Source: an archaeon
GTDB lineage: Archaea; Thermoproteota; Nitrososphaeria; Nitrososphaerales; JACAEJ01
Direction of reading: 5' to 3'
NCBI GenBank assembly: GCA_024256265.1
Contig: JACGUK010000008.1
Span: 1-33,471 of the forward strand
Length of the DNA stretch: 33,471 nucleotides
Part shown: piece after piece, positions 17,762 through 26,013 of the stretch
Position numbering within the stretch: position 1 is the stretch's first letter
How the letters are laid out: each line of letters begins with the position of its first letter
Program-made: the position numbers and the translations under genes
Notes under the pieces: generated by a model
Databases searched by the model: none
The model's input: the letters and a program-made list of their open reading frames with translations, nothing else
Told to the model about the DNA's origin: nothing

Positions 17762-17980
17762 ATGATAAAAATGCAACAATATTGCGTAGAGTGTGGAGGG
17801 GTTATGATTTATGATATTTCTTCTAAGCATTATTCTTGCAAGAATTGTGGCTTATACGTCACTAAAGAAGAGCTTTTAGATTTAAAGGACAAGCTGAGAA
17901 AAGAAGGAGAGGAGCGTAAGAAGAAGAGGAGAGAGCAAAGCGAATATTTAGAGTGGTGGTTATCAAAGAAGACCTCTTAA
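17762..17980 (+). CDS. Small zinc ribbon protein with basic coiled tail
   Basis: The 72-residue protein has one four-cysteine zinc ribbon (YCVECGG ... YSCKNCGLY, residues about 7-31) followed by a highly charged helix rich in Lys, Arg and Glu (about 37-66) and a short end EWWLSKK. It is probably a nucleic-acid or protein-binding adapter; the family is not one I can name. It follows the PflX-like gene with a 50-base gap and converges with the Nudix gene. Confidence 0.7.
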   Translation: MIKMQQYCVECGGVMIYDISSKHYSCKNCGLYVTKEELLDLKDKLRKEGEERKKKRREQSEYLEWWLSKKTS

Positions 17981-18000
17981 ATTGTTTTTATTAAATTAGA

Positions 18001-18429
18001 TCAATCTTTTAAGAAATTCACTTCTTTTAGTAGCTTTCTTGTAGTAACTGTCATCTCTAAATCCTTCAACTCTTCAGCCTTAAACCACTTAACTTGTGAA
18101 GCCTCCTTACTGCCTCTAACCTTTCCTCCTACAGGTTTAACCATAAAGCCTATTATCACATAGTGGAAGTGGACTCTACATTTACCATCATACTCAACGC
18201 TATCAAAGACATCTACAATATTAACTACATCTACCTTTAATCCTACCTCTTCTTCAACCTCACGCTTTATTGCATCTCTTATCTTTTCGCCAAGGTTTAC
18301 AAGCCCTCCTGGCAGAGACCATTTACCCTTGCCCGGCTCATGCTCTCTCTTTACCAAAAGAACAGAATCGTTTTTCTTTATGAAAGCCCCAACCCCTACC
18401 ATAGGATGCTCTGGATATTCTCTCTTCAT
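18001..18429 (-). CDS. Nudix hydrolase, ADP-ribose pyrophosphatase-like
   Basis: The 142-residue protein contains a complete Nudix box: GLVNLGE (Gly42 to Glu48), seven residues, then REVEEEVGL (56-64). The fold around it (GVGAFIKKNDSVLLVKR and KWSLPGG) is typical. The family cleaves nucleoside diphosphates linked to another group; ADP-ribose, NADH and mutagenic nucleotides are candidates. It starts four bases after the CinA-like gene stops, so they form an operon. Confidence 0.9.
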   Translation of the reverse strand: MKREYPEHPMVGVGAFIKKNDSVLLVKREHEPGKGKWSLPGGLVNLGEKIRDAIKREVEEEVGLKVDVVNIVDVFDSVEYDGKCRVHFHYVIIGFMVKPVGGKVRGSKEASQVKWFKAEELKDLEMTVTTRKLLKEVNFLKD

Positions 18430-18433
18430 ATTA

Positions 18434-19273
18434 TCAACTCATACTCTCTTTATCTATCATCCCACCATATTCGATTATCATGGATATTAATTGCTCAAGA
18501 GCATCCTCGACTCTTTTCTTTACAATAGAAGATTCTTCAGCCATCGCTGTTACTTGAATTTCAATCTTAGAGATGCCCTCTTCATGGCCTTTTGGATGTG
18601 ATTTTATATACACTAAGGGATTATTTGCTAATGTTTTTTCTATTAAAGGTGCCAAATCTGACTCGATGATACCTATTGTATGAATGCTCTCCTCATGGTA
18701 AAATTTTTTTATAGAGCTCATTATCATAGGCATAACACTCTCTTTGAATATTGCTTCCATCTCTATGGGAACTCCAGGAAGACAAACGATCTTTCTATCT
18801 TCCTCATCTATTATAACTCCAGGAGCAGTGCCTATAGGGTTTGGCAAAGCTTTAGAACCTTTTGGCAATTTAGCCATCTTCACTCTTGCGGGAGTTAGCT
18901 CAGCCTTCTTTAATATACCATGATCGACCATGCATTCATACTTTTTTTCTATCATCTTTAAGGCATAATCGTTTATAATCAATTCTCTGTTCAATGCTTT
19001 AGCTACACCTTGAAGAGTCTTATCATCGTAAGTAGGTCCTAAGCCTCCTGATATTATTAACCAATTTACTCCTCTCTTTATAGATTCTTTTATAGCATAT
19101 GATATATCATCAACATCGTCTCTGATGACTGTGCAACGCTTAACGAACCCTCCTAGCTCAGTTATCATCTTTGCAAGCCAATGGGCATTTGTATTCAAAG
19201 TCTTTCCAGTAAGAAGCTCGTTGCCCACTGAAATTATCTCAAATATATCTGATTTCAAAGATTCACCTTCCAT
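18434..19273 (-). CDS. CinA-like protein, molybdopterin-binding-fold domain
   Basis: The 279-residue protein matches the N-terminal COG1058 domain of CinA: IISVGNELLTGKTLNTNAHWLA, WLIISGGLGPTYDDKT, NPIGTAPG and VCLPGVPIEME. It lacks the C-terminal NMN deamidase domain of full-length CinA (about 410 residues) and has only about 100 further residues. In some bacterial CinA proteins this domain has ADP-ribose pyrophosphatase activity. Coupling to a Nudix gene fits a role in ADP-ribose or NAD breakdown, which is an inference. Confidence 0.88.
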   Translation of the reverse strand: MEGESLKSDIFEIISVGNELLTGKTLNTNAHWLAKMITELGGFVKRCTVIRDDVDDISYAIKESIKRGVNWLIISGGLGPTYDDKTLQGVAKALNRELIINDYALKMIEKKYECMVDHGILKKAELTPARVKMAKLPKGSKALPNPIGTAPGVIIDEEDRKIVCLPGVPIEMEAIFKESVMPMIMSSIKKFYHEESIHTIGIIESDLAPLIEKTLANNPLVYIKSHPKGHEEGISKIEIQVTAMAEESSIVKKRVEDALEQLISMIIEYGGMIDKESMS

Positions 19274-19426
19274 ACAGTCTTTATCTAGGTAATTAAATAA
19301 GTTAGGCTAAATCAGTTTTGAATTTTTAAGAGAGTTTGAACATATGATGAATAAACACATGTAAGAGATTGTTGTTATAACAGTAAAGTTGATAGGCACC
19401 ATAATTAATATTATCTGGAGGAAGCC

Positions 19427-19747
19427 ATGCTGAAGAAAGAGTATGTAATTACTGAGATTTCTGCTGCACCTGATGGAGGTCCTTATGTTCTTATCTCTCT
19501 TGTTGACCCTAGAGATTTAAAGAGTGCATCACAACCCCGCCCTAGTCCTCATGTTGTTATGGGCTTTACATCAATGGAAGATTTAATGAAAGACTTACAA
19601 AGAGCCCTTACAGGTTTATCAAGGCAGATGATGGGTGGAGCAGTAACTGTGATAAAGCTTGAAATGAGAGAATATGAGGAGTCAGGGTTGAAGGTAGGAG
19701 ATAAGGTTTACATAGAGATCACAAAAATCGAGAAGGAAGGGGTTTAA
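19427..19747 (+). CDS. Uncharacterised 106-residue archaeal protein
   Basis: I do not recognise the family. The protein starts MLKKEYVITEISAAPDGGPY and has a predicted beta-rich start, a central helix (SMEDLMKDLQRALTGL), a GGAVTVIKLEMREYEE strand region and an ending GLKVGDKVYIEITKIEKE. No membrane segment or Cys cluster is present. It is clearly a real gene: the ATG follows a strong GGAGG Shine-Dalgarno sequence and the composition matches its neighbours. It precedes two PAC2-type proteins by about 100 bases in the same direction, so a link to proteasome assembly is possible but unproven. Confidence 0.75.
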   Translation: MLKKEYVITEISAAPDGGPYVLISLVDPRDLKSASQPRPSPHVVMGFTSMEDLMKDLQRALTGLSRQMMGGAVTVIKLEMREYEESGLKVGDKVYIEITKIEKEGV

Positions 19748-19843
19748 GCTTTATTCTAACTCTTCAACTTTAGTGAAATATTACTAAATAATAAAGCTCT
19801 CAAATTTAATGCAAAAAGTTATCTTTAAGTTTAAAGTTTATCC

Positions 19844-20629
19844 ATGAATATGCAATCTAAAATTTACAAAGAGCCTGAACTTAAGGATCCTTACATGGTT
19901 ACGGGACTTCCTGGTGTAGGATTTGTTGCAAAGCTATCAGCTGACTACTTGATCAAAGAATTGAAAGCAGAACTATTCGAAGAGCTTTATTCCCCATCAT
20001 TTCCGCCTTACGTTCTAATCAAGAAAGATGGTACAGTTGAACTATTAAAAAATGAACTCTATTATTGGAAGGATGATAAATTAAAGAACGATCTGATAAT
20101 CTTTACTGGGAATACACAGGCAATTTCTCCAGAGGGGCAATATGAGGTTACCAATGAGGTTTTAAACAGAGCTGAGAAGTTTAAAGTTAAAAAACTCTTT
20201 GCAACAGCAGCATATGTAACTGGCAGATCTGTTGAAAAACCAAAAGTCTATGGAGTTACTACTGAACCAGAACTAGTGGAGGAGCTTAAAAAATATGAAG
20301 TCTTACTTATGGATGCTGGGAGCATTAGTGGTACTAATGGACTTATATTTGGGCTTGCTAAACTTAGGAAAATTCAAAGCATTTGCTTGCTGAGCGAAAC
20401 TCCTGGTTACATGACTCCATCAGGTCGTGTTCTAACTGATGTAAAATCTGCGCAGGCATTACTAGAAGTTTTGAGTAAGATGTTAGACATTAAGATCGAT
20501 ATGAAACCTTTAGAAAAAGAAGCAAAACTGGCTGAAGAGTTCGTTCAAAAAATGGAAGAGTTAGAACGTCGTTGGGCAGAAGAGATGCGTAGATCTGTTA
20601 CTCCTCCACCAAAAGATATCTACATTTAA
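19844..20629 (+). CDS. PAC2/PbaB-like proteasome assembly chaperone family protein with C-terminal HbYX motif
   Basis: The 261-residue protein is a PAC2-fold member: YMVTGLPGVGFVAKLSADYLIKEL at the N-terminus, KLFATAAYVTG, and SISGTNGLIFGLAKLR. A charged helix (about residues 220-250) leads to the C-terminus PPPKDIYI. The final Ile-Tyr-Ile fits the hydrophobic-Tyr-X (HbYX) signal that docks activators and chaperones into the proteasome alpha ring, as described for archaeal Pba proteins. It would act in the cytoplasm in 20S assembly or gating. The next gene, a paralogue, begins nine bases after its stop. Confidence 0.85.
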   Translation: MNMQSKIYKEPELKDPYMVTGLPGVGFVAKLSADYLIKELKAELFEELYSPSFPPYVLIKKDGTVELLKNELYYWKDDKLKNDLIIFTGNTQAISPEGQYEVTNEVLNRAEKFKVKKLFATAAYVTGRSVEKPKVYGVTTEPELVEELKKYEVLLMDAGSISGTNGLIFGLAKLRKIQSICLLSETPGYMTPSGRVLTDVKSAQALLEVLSKMLDIKIDMKPLEKEAKLAEEFVQKMEELERRWAEEMRRSVTPPPKDIYI

Positions 20630-20638
20630 GGTGAAATT

Positions 20639-21334
20639 ATGACTTGGATAAAATATATCAAAGAACCAATAAAAGAACCCATAGCTATTGTAGGTTCCCC
20701 TGGCTTAAGATCGATTGGGAAGATAGCAGTAGATTATTTAATTGAAGAACTTAAACCAAGATTGGTTGCTGAGTTATATTCACCATATTTCCCTATTCTT
20801 TACCAAACAAAGCCTTCTTATATATCACACCCAGACTACCCTGGTCAAGTCGGTACTCGATTACAAGGGGGTCGAGTAGAACTCCCAAGAGTTGAGTTCT
20901 ACTTATTGCCCTTCCCAAAATTGCTAATAACTAAAGGCTATCATGCAAATTTTAAGGGACAGTATGAAATAGCCAATCAAGTTTTAGATTTTTACCAAGA
21001 ATTTGGAGTTAATCGAATGATAGTAATTGCAGGCTATGGGAGAGAAGGAAAAGAGGTTTGTTGTGCTGCTACAGATTTAGAGCTAATAAAAGAGCTAAAG
21101 GAACATGATATCGATGTAGGATATGAAGGCCCATTCTATGGTTTTTCAGGACTTGTTTTTGGTCTAGGAATGCTAAGAGATATGAAAGGCATATGTCTAT
21201 TTGGTAGAACTCAACCAAATCTAGAGGATCCAGAATATCCAGATCAAAAAGCAGCAAAGGCAGTTTTAGAAAGACTTAGCATTCTGCTAAATTTTACCAT
21301 CGATCTATCAAAATTAGAGGAGAAGAAGTTTTGA
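20639..21334 (+). CDS. PAC2 family protein, second paralogue
   Basis: The 231-residue protein aligns by eye with its neighbour: IAIVGSPGLRSIGKIAVDYLIEEL, ANFKGQYEIANQVLDF, VIAGYG and YGFSGLVFGLGMLRDMKGICLFG. It has an inserted loop (about residues 56-85) and ends EEKKF, so it lacks the HbYX tail. The pair may form a hetero-oligomer in which only one partner contacts the proteasome. The start follows AAGGTGAAATT. Confidence 0.83.
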   Translation: MTWIKYIKEPIKEPIAIVGSPGLRSIGKIAVDYLIEELKPRLVAELYSPYFPILYQTKPSYISHPDYPGQVGTRLQGGRVELPRVEFYLLPFPKLLITKGYHANFKGQYEIANQVLDFYQEFGVNRMIVIAGYGREGKEVCCAATDLELIKELKEHDIDVGYEGPFYGFSGLVFGLGMLRDMKGICLFGRTQPNLEDPEYPDQKAAKAVLERLSILLNFTIDLSKLEEKKF

Positions 21335-21420
21335 TGTAATTCTCTTTTTTATAAATTTGTTATCTTATCAAGCTCTTAATAGACAAAGTATTAAACAATC
21401 CTTAACTAGTTTAATGGTAT

Positions 21421-22179
21421 ATGTTTGTGATATTTATAGTTGGAACTGCTGGATCAGGTAAATCTCTTTTAACATCTACATTAGTTTCTTGGTATAATGA
21501 AAAAGGTTCTCATGCTATAGCTGTTAATCTTGATCCAGGGGCTTTAGAACTTCCTTACGCGCCAGATGTTGATGTAAGAAATTATATTGACCTTCAAACT
21601 ATAATGGAGTCTTATCAATTAGGACCTAATGGAGCATTGATCCTTGCATCTGATCTCATAGCTACTAAGCTTAATGATCTTCAAGATGAAATAGATGAAT
21701 TTAGGCCTGATTATGTAATAGTAGATACACCTGGTCAAGTAGAACTCTTCGCCTATAGAAATAGCGGTCCTTTCATAGTTAATAATCTAAGATGTGATAA
21801 TAGAGCAGTTCTTTTCCTATTTGATGCTTTACTTGTATCAACTCCTATAAACTTCGTCTCTATAGCTCTATTAGCAACTTCTGTTCAACTGAGATTAGGA
21901 TTATCACAGATATCTGTTCTTACAAAAAGAGATATGATAGGAAATGAAATAAAAAAGATAATGAAATGGTCATCAAGCTCTATTGATCTTGAAGAATCTA
22001 TAAGAGAAGGAGAGGAAGATTCTCAGTACCTTTTGAGTAGTGGAATTTTACATGAGTTGATAAAGCTTGGCTTTGCTCATGAGCTCATACCTGTCTCATC
22101 TGTTACTCGTGAAGGAATTGTAGAACTCTCTGCAACACTAGCAAACATTCTTCGTGGAGGAGAGGAAGTTGAGGATTGA
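21421..22179 (+). CDS. GPN-loop GTPase
   Basis: The 252-residue protein has Walker A GTAGSGKS (residues 8-15), the family-defining Gly-Pro-Asn insertion (LGPNGAL, 68-70), G3 motif VDTPGQVELF (from 101) and TKRD (168-171) for guanine recognition. GPN GTPases are dimeric; eukaryotic members serve RNA polymerase assembly and import, and the single archaeal member is thought to be ancestral. The acidic C-terminus (GGEEVED) is normal. It follows the PAC2 pair in the same direction after 86 bases. Confidence 0.93.
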   Translation: MFVIFIVGTAGSGKSLLTSTLVSWYNEKGSHAIAVNLDPGALELPYAPDVDVRNYIDLQTIMESYQLGPNGALILASDLIATKLNDLQDEIDEFRPDYVIVDTPGQVELFAYRNSGPFIVNNLRCDNRAVLFLFDALLVSTPINFVSIALLATSVQLRLGLSQISVLTKRDMIGNEIKKIMKWSSSSIDLEESIREGEEDSQYLLSSGILHELIKLGFAHELIPVSSVTREGIVELSATLANILRGGEEVED

Positions 22180-22221
22180 TTTTTGAATTTAAGATTTTCA
22201 AGAAGGAGATAGCTTTTAAAT

Positions 22222-22323
22222 TTGATTTATGAAGAAAAAGAAAGTGAGAGGATAAAAGAATATTTAAGAGGTCCAGAGCCACTTGAAGAAAGAATAACTA
22301 TTCAACTTGTCAAGAAGAAATAA
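22222..22323 (+). CDS. Possible 33-residue micro-protein
   Basis: A TTG-started frame after AAGGAGAT encodes a charged helix-like peptide (ESERIKEYLRGPEPLEE, ending TIQLVKKK). The Shine-Dalgarno spacing is long (11 bases). It may be a small protein, or the remnant of a longer gene. Nothing in it is diagnostic. Confidence 0.3.
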   Translation: MIYEEKESERIKEYLRGPEPLEERITIQLVKKK

Positions 22324-22368
22324 AAAATTCTTATGCATGGTTTAACCTAACTGAATATAAAAGTAAGG

Positions 22369-22428
22369 ATGAACACGGAAAAAGGTTTATTTGATCAATC
22401 AGAAAATAGGAATAAGTTAGAGATGTAA
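22369..22428 (+). CDS. Possible 19-codon leader ORF before the adenosyltransferase gene
   Basis: An ATG after AAGTAAGG opens a 19-codon frame (MNTEKGLFDQ...LEM) that stops four bases before the TTG start of cobO. Its last codons contain GAGATG, the apparent Shine-Dalgarno sequence of cobO. It could couple translation or be chance. Confidence 0.25.
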   Translation: MNTEKGLFDQSENRNKLEM

Positions 22429-22432
22429 AAAT

Positions 22433-22984
22433 TTGCCCGTTACCAAAAAAGGTCTATCCTATGGCTTGGTTCATATAATAACTGGAAAGGGGATGGGCAA
22501 GACTACTTCAGCTATAGGACTGGGTCTTAGAGCAATAGGACATGGCTTAAAAGTCTACATGATTCAGTTCATGAAAAGAGAATGGGAAGGAAAAAAGTAT
22601 GGTGAGATAAAATCTATCAAGAAGTTTCGAAACTTTAAGGTAGCTCAATTTGGTAGTGGAGAGTTAGTTTCTCATGGCACTCCTAATAAGACTGACTTTG
22701 ATCTGGCTAAGAAAGGTTTTGAGCATGCAAAAGAGGTCATCAATAGTGGCAAGTATGATATTGTTATATTGGATGAAATATGGGTAGCAGTGCATCATAA
22801 ATTAATAGATTTATCTGAAGTTATAAGCTTGATAAAGAGCAAACCTAAGCATATAGAATTAGTTTTGACAGGAAGATATGCTCCAGAGGAAGCCTATGAT
22901 TATGCTGATTATGTCTCAGAGATAAAAAAGATAAAGCATCCTTACTCAAAGGGTCTAAAGGCAAGATTGGGCATAGAATATTAA
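22433..22984 (+). CDS. cobO: Cob(I)yrinic acid a,c-diamide adenosyltransferase (CobO/BtuR type)
   Basis: The 183-residue protein has the family P-loop near the N-terminus, GLVHIITGKGMGKTTSAIG (the usual GNGKGKTT is here GKGMGKTT), GLRAIGHGLKVYMIQFMK, DIVILDEIWVA (Walker B) and LVLTGRYAPEE. It transfers the adenosyl group of ATP to cobalt in corrinoids, making coenzyme B12-type cofactors. The start is TTG at 22433: an in-frame stop lies 12 bases upstream and the first internal ATG falls inside the P-loop. It shares the corrinoid theme with the CobT-like gene at 11.3 kb but is not adjacent to it. Confidence 0.9.
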   Translation: MPVTKKGLSYGLVHIITGKGMGKTTSAIGLGLRAIGHGLKVYMIQFMKREWEGKKYGEIKSIKKFRNFKVAQFGSGELVSHGTPNKTDFDLAKKGFEHAKEVINSGKYDIVILDEIWVAVHHKLIDLSEVISLIKSKPKHIELVLTGRYAPEEAYDYADYVSEIKKIKHPYSKGLKARLGIEY

Positions 22985-22985
22985 T

Positions 22986-23918
22986 TCATAAAACTTTACC
23001 TATAATTGTTATAGGCTTTCTAATCATCCATTTCAATCTTTCTATCTGTGCTTCATCCATAGTTATTAAAATAGCAGTAGCTGGACCAGCAGGCTTCTCT
23101 AAGTCCATCTTTATGTTGTTATAAAACTCGACTTGGCGCCCAACCATATGAGTTATCATCCTTGCCTCATAAGCTATTCCTTGAGTATCTACTGGAATCA
23201 AATCATGAATGAATTCTAACTGAACCAATCTGACCAAATCTTGAAGGTCTGCTATCTTTCCCTCTTTCTCAGCTTGAATAACCTCATCTCCAACCTTTGG
23301 CTCTCCTATTATCACAAGAGCATCATTTGGCTGAGTCCTTCCTATTCTTAATTCATCTTCATGTACCAATCCTACAGCTATAACTCCTAAGCCTGTCTGA
23401 TCTGTGCTTATGTTCTCCTCTGTATTCATGCTTATAGATTGATCTGGGTCTAAACCTATCCTTTTCACCTCGCTCTTCACGCCTTTTAATATGTCTATGC
23501 CTGTAGGGCTCATTTCTACGCTCAATGTTAATATTATCAACCTTGGCCATGAGTTTATAGAAATTGTATCCATTAAGGCTACTCTAGTCATAAATCTACC
23601 AAGAGTGAAACCATCCACTTTGACTTTATCCATAGGCTTTGGACCAATACCGCCAGAGGATGTATAGCTCAAACTTAAAATCAAGCCTGTTGGTAGCTTC
23701 ATGAGGGTTACGTCTCCCCTCTTCATCAATACGACTTGTGAAGGAACTACTTTAAAGATTGTTGGCCTCACTATACTTCCTATGTTCTTAAGCATTGTCA
23801 AGTAAAATGTCAATGCTTGGCGAATTACCTCTGATCTATTCAGCTCATATTCTTTTGCAAACCCATCGATATCTTTTATAAGCTTCTTTGGAAGCCTTAC
23901 GTTTATAGGGCTACTCAA
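22986..23918 (-). CDS. Ribbon-helix-helix DNA-binding domain fused to an AIR-synthase-like (PurM/SelD-like) domain
   Basis: Residues 1-45 form a CopG-type ribbon-helix-helix domain (INVRLPKKLIKDIDGFAKEYELNRSEVIRQAL shape). The remaining about 260 residues resemble the AIR synthase superfamily: MTRVALMDTISINSWP, a strand region, NTEENISTDQTGLGVIAVGLV, and LRIGRTQPNDALVIIGEPKVGDEVI. In PurM, ThiL, HypE and SelD this fold binds ATP and phosphorylates a small molecule. A natural reading is a regulator that senses a nucleotide or phosphorylated ligand, but catalytic residues cannot be confirmed by eye. The start is TTG at 23918. It converges with cobO two bases away and is divergent from the ADP-ribosylglycohydrolase gene. 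Confidence 0.75.
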   Translation of the reverse strand: MSSPINVRLPKKLIKDIDGFAKEYELNRSEVIRQALTFYLTMLKNIGSIVRPTIFKVVPSQVVLMKRGDVTLMKLPTGLILSLSYTSSGGIGPKPMDKVKVDGFTLGRFMTRVALMDTISINSWPRLIILTLSVEMSPTGIDILKGVKSEVKRIGLDPDQSISMNTEENISTDQTGLGVIAVGLVHEDELRIGRTQPNDALVIIGEPKVGDEVIQAEKEGKIADLQDLVRLVQLEFIHDLIPVDTQGIAYEARMITHMVGRQVEFYNNIKMDLEKPAGPATAILITMDEAQIERLKWMIRKPITIIGKVL

Positions 23919-23968
23919 ATCCTATATCGACCTAATTAGCATAACAAAGTTAAATCTCCTTATTAGGC

Positions 23969-23976
23969 TTATATCT
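23969..23976 (+). promoter_or_regulatory. Putative TATA box of the ADP-ribosylglycohydrolase/kinase operon
   Basis: CTTATATC is centred about 35 bases before the ATG at 24007; a G-rich GGGGTAGG lies between, as a Shine-Dalgarno candidate. Confidence 0.35.
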
Positions 23977-24006
23977 GAGCACAATTGGTTATGGGGTAGG
24001 TTATAG

Positions 24007-25029
24007 ATGGCAGTAGATTTTGATTCGATACTATCAAGGTCTATCGGATGCTTGGCAGGTGTAGCTATTGGAGATGCCATGGGCATGCCTACCTTCGGAT
24101 TCTCTCCAGACCAGATACGTGAGAAGTTTGGCAAAGTTATGAATTTTATAGATGCACCTATCGGGCATATAATTCATGACGGTTTGAAGGCAGGTCAAGT
24201 TACAGACGATACTCAGATAACACTCATCTTAGCAGATTCTATAATAAAAGATGGTTTTGTATCAAAGGAAGGCTTTGCCAAAAGATTATTGGAATGGAGC
24301 AAGGGATTAGGTGCTTCTTTAGATAAAATTCTTGGACCAAGCACGAGAAGAGCTTTGGAGAAGATAGCTAAGGGGGCTAGGCTTCAGGATGTTACTGGAA
24401 CAGGAACTACAGATGGTGCATCTATGAGAATATCTCCTATAGGGATTCTGAATGCAGGCTTAGATTTAGAAAAAGTTGTAGAAGATGTTGTGAGGGCATG
24501 TGTTTTAACTCATAATACAAGTGTGGCTATCTCTGCAGCTTCATCTGTAGCATGTGCAATCTCAAAAGCTATTTTAGGAAATTGTGGGGTTAATGATATA
24601 ATTGAAGCTGGCATGATAGGAGCAAGGCTTGGTGCTAAATTCGGGATTTTTTATTCAGCAGCTCCAGTTGATAAGAGGATTGAATTGGCTATAAAGCTGG
24701 TCACCAAAGCAAAGAATTTTGAAGAGATCACAGATTCACTTTACAACTATGTTGGTGCTGGCATAGAATCTAATGAGGCAATACCTACTGCCTTTGGAGT
24801 CTTTTTTGCTACAGATGGCGAACCTATGAATGCTATAAAAATGGCAACTAATATTGGAGGAGACTCTGATACGATAGCATCTATAGTAGGAGGAATGGCA
24901 GGGGCATTTAAGGGAATTGAGGCTTTTCCAAAGGATATGGTTAAGAAGGTTGAGCAAGTCAACAAATTAGAAATTGAGAAGATAGCAAGGAAGCTTCTTG
25001 AAGTAAGGGAGAAGAGGTTGATGAAGTGA
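24007..25029 (+). CDS. ADP-ribosylglycohydrolase (DraG) family protein
   Basis: The 340-residue all-alpha protein has the DraG dinuclear metal motifs: GVAIGDAMGMP near the N-terminus, VTDDTQ (Thr66, Asp67, Asp68) and near the C-terminus NIGGDSDTIASIVGGMAGA. The family removes ADP-ribose from proteins or hydrolyses related N-glycosidic bonds; several members near sugar kinases act on nucleosides or ADP-ribose derivatives. The next gene starts with GTG inside its stop (GTGA overlap), so a joint pathway with the kinase is likely. Confidence 0.9.
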   Translation: MAVDFDSILSRSIGCLAGVAIGDAMGMPTFGFSPDQIREKFGKVMNFIDAPIGHIIHDGLKAGQVTDDTQITLILADSIIKDGFVSKEGFAKRLLEWSKGLGASLDKILGPSTRRALEKIAKGARLQDVTGTGTTDGASMRISPIGILNAGLDLEKVVEDVVRACVLTHNTSVAISAASSVACAISKAILGNCGVNDIIEAGMIGARLGAKFGIFYSAAPVDKRIELAIKLVTKAKNFEEITDSLYNYVGAGIESNEAIPTAFGVFFATDGEPMNAIKMATNIGGDSDTIASIVGGMAGAFKGIEAFPKDMVKKVEQVNKLEIEKIARKLLEVREKRLMK

Positions 25030-26000
25030 TAGATGTATTAGCTTTTGGAGACATAGTCTTAGATCTGATCATTCCAATAGAGCATTTTCCAATAAAAGAG
25101 GAGGATGTGCAGATAGCTCAATATATAAAAAGAGAGGCTGGAGGCGTTTGTAACTTCCTTATAGCTGCCTCAAAGCTAGGTCTAAAGGCTGGAATAACTG
25201 GTTGTATTGGAGATGATGAAGATGGCATATTCATCAAAGATTTATTGGATAAAGAAGGCGTTGATGTAACGAGCATAAATGTAATAAAGGGAGATACAGC
25301 AATAGTTCTTGTTTTAGTGGATAAAGACGGCAAGCATGCCTTTATAGGAGTTCATGGATTTGGTATAGAGCTCTGTAAATCCATCAATATTGATAAAATA
25401 AAATCCTCAAAAGCCATCTACACATCAGGGCATACTTTAATCAGATCGCCAAGCCTTGATCTTACCCTTAAAGTTATGAAAAAAGCATCAGATTTAGGCA
25501 TACCTGTATTCTTTGATCCAGGTCCTTTGGTAGATAAAATTCAGCATAGAATCTTAGATACTGCTTTGGCAAGCACAGATACTCTCTTACTAAACAGCAT
25601 TGAAGCAGAAGCATTGACTAAGACTCATGAATTAGAGAAAGCATCAAAAATTCTCTTAGAGAAAGGTGTTAAGACAATTGTGATAAAACTAGGTGCTAAT
25701 GGTTGCTTCATTGCTAAAGAAGATTTTTCAATTCATTTACCGAGCTTTAAAGTTCCTGTTATAGATACTACTGGTGCTGGAGATTCTTTTAATGCAGCTT
25801 ACATATATGGATACTTAAAGAAACTTCCTATAAATCATATAGGGATAATTGCTAACGCTGTTGGAGCCATTAAAGTTACTAGGTTAGGTGGGGGTACTCA
25901 AGCCCCATCAAGAAAAGAATTAGTGGATTTTTTAAGAAGACAAAAGATTGATATTAACATTGATCAACTGGTTAAGCATTTAGAATTAGAGCAGTTATGA
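25026..26000 (+). CDS. PfkB/ribokinase family carbohydrate or nucleoside kinase
   Basis: The 324-residue protein has both PfkB signatures: the substrate-side GG (GGVCNFLIAASKLG, from residue 39) and the C-terminal DTTGAGDSFNAAY (247-259) with catalytic Asp253. FDPGP (163-167) and IVIKLGANG are also typical. The family phosphorylates ribose, fructose phosphates, nucleosides or pseudouridine. Coupling to a glycohydrolase suggests that ribose or a nucleoside released by the first enzyme is phosphorylated by this one. The GTG start overlaps the upstream stop by four bases. Confidence 0.92.
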   Translation: MIDVLAFGDIVLDLIIPIEHFPIKEEDVQIAQYIKREAGGVCNFLIAASKLGLKAGITGCIGDDEDGIFIKDLLDKEGVDVTSINVIKGDTAIVLVLVDKDGKHAFIGVHGFGIELCKSINIDKIKSSKAIYTSGHTLIRSPSLDLTLKVMKKASDLGIPVFFDPGPLVDKIQHRILDTALASTDTLLLNSIEAEALTKTHELEKASKILLEKGVKTIVIKLGANGCFIAKEDFSIHLPSFKVPVIDTTGAGDSFNAAYIYGYLKKLPINHIGIIANAVGAIKVTRLGGGTQAPSRKELVDFLRRQKIDINIDQLVKHLELEQL

Positions 26001-26013
26001 AATAAACATTAGA

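Noticed and set aside
21361..21374. 14-base match (TATCTTATCAAGCT) to the 50-bp repeat flanking the HNH cassette
   Set aside because: The match does not extend on either side and the DNA is AT-rich; it could be a chance hit or a remnant, with nothing else to support an attachment site.
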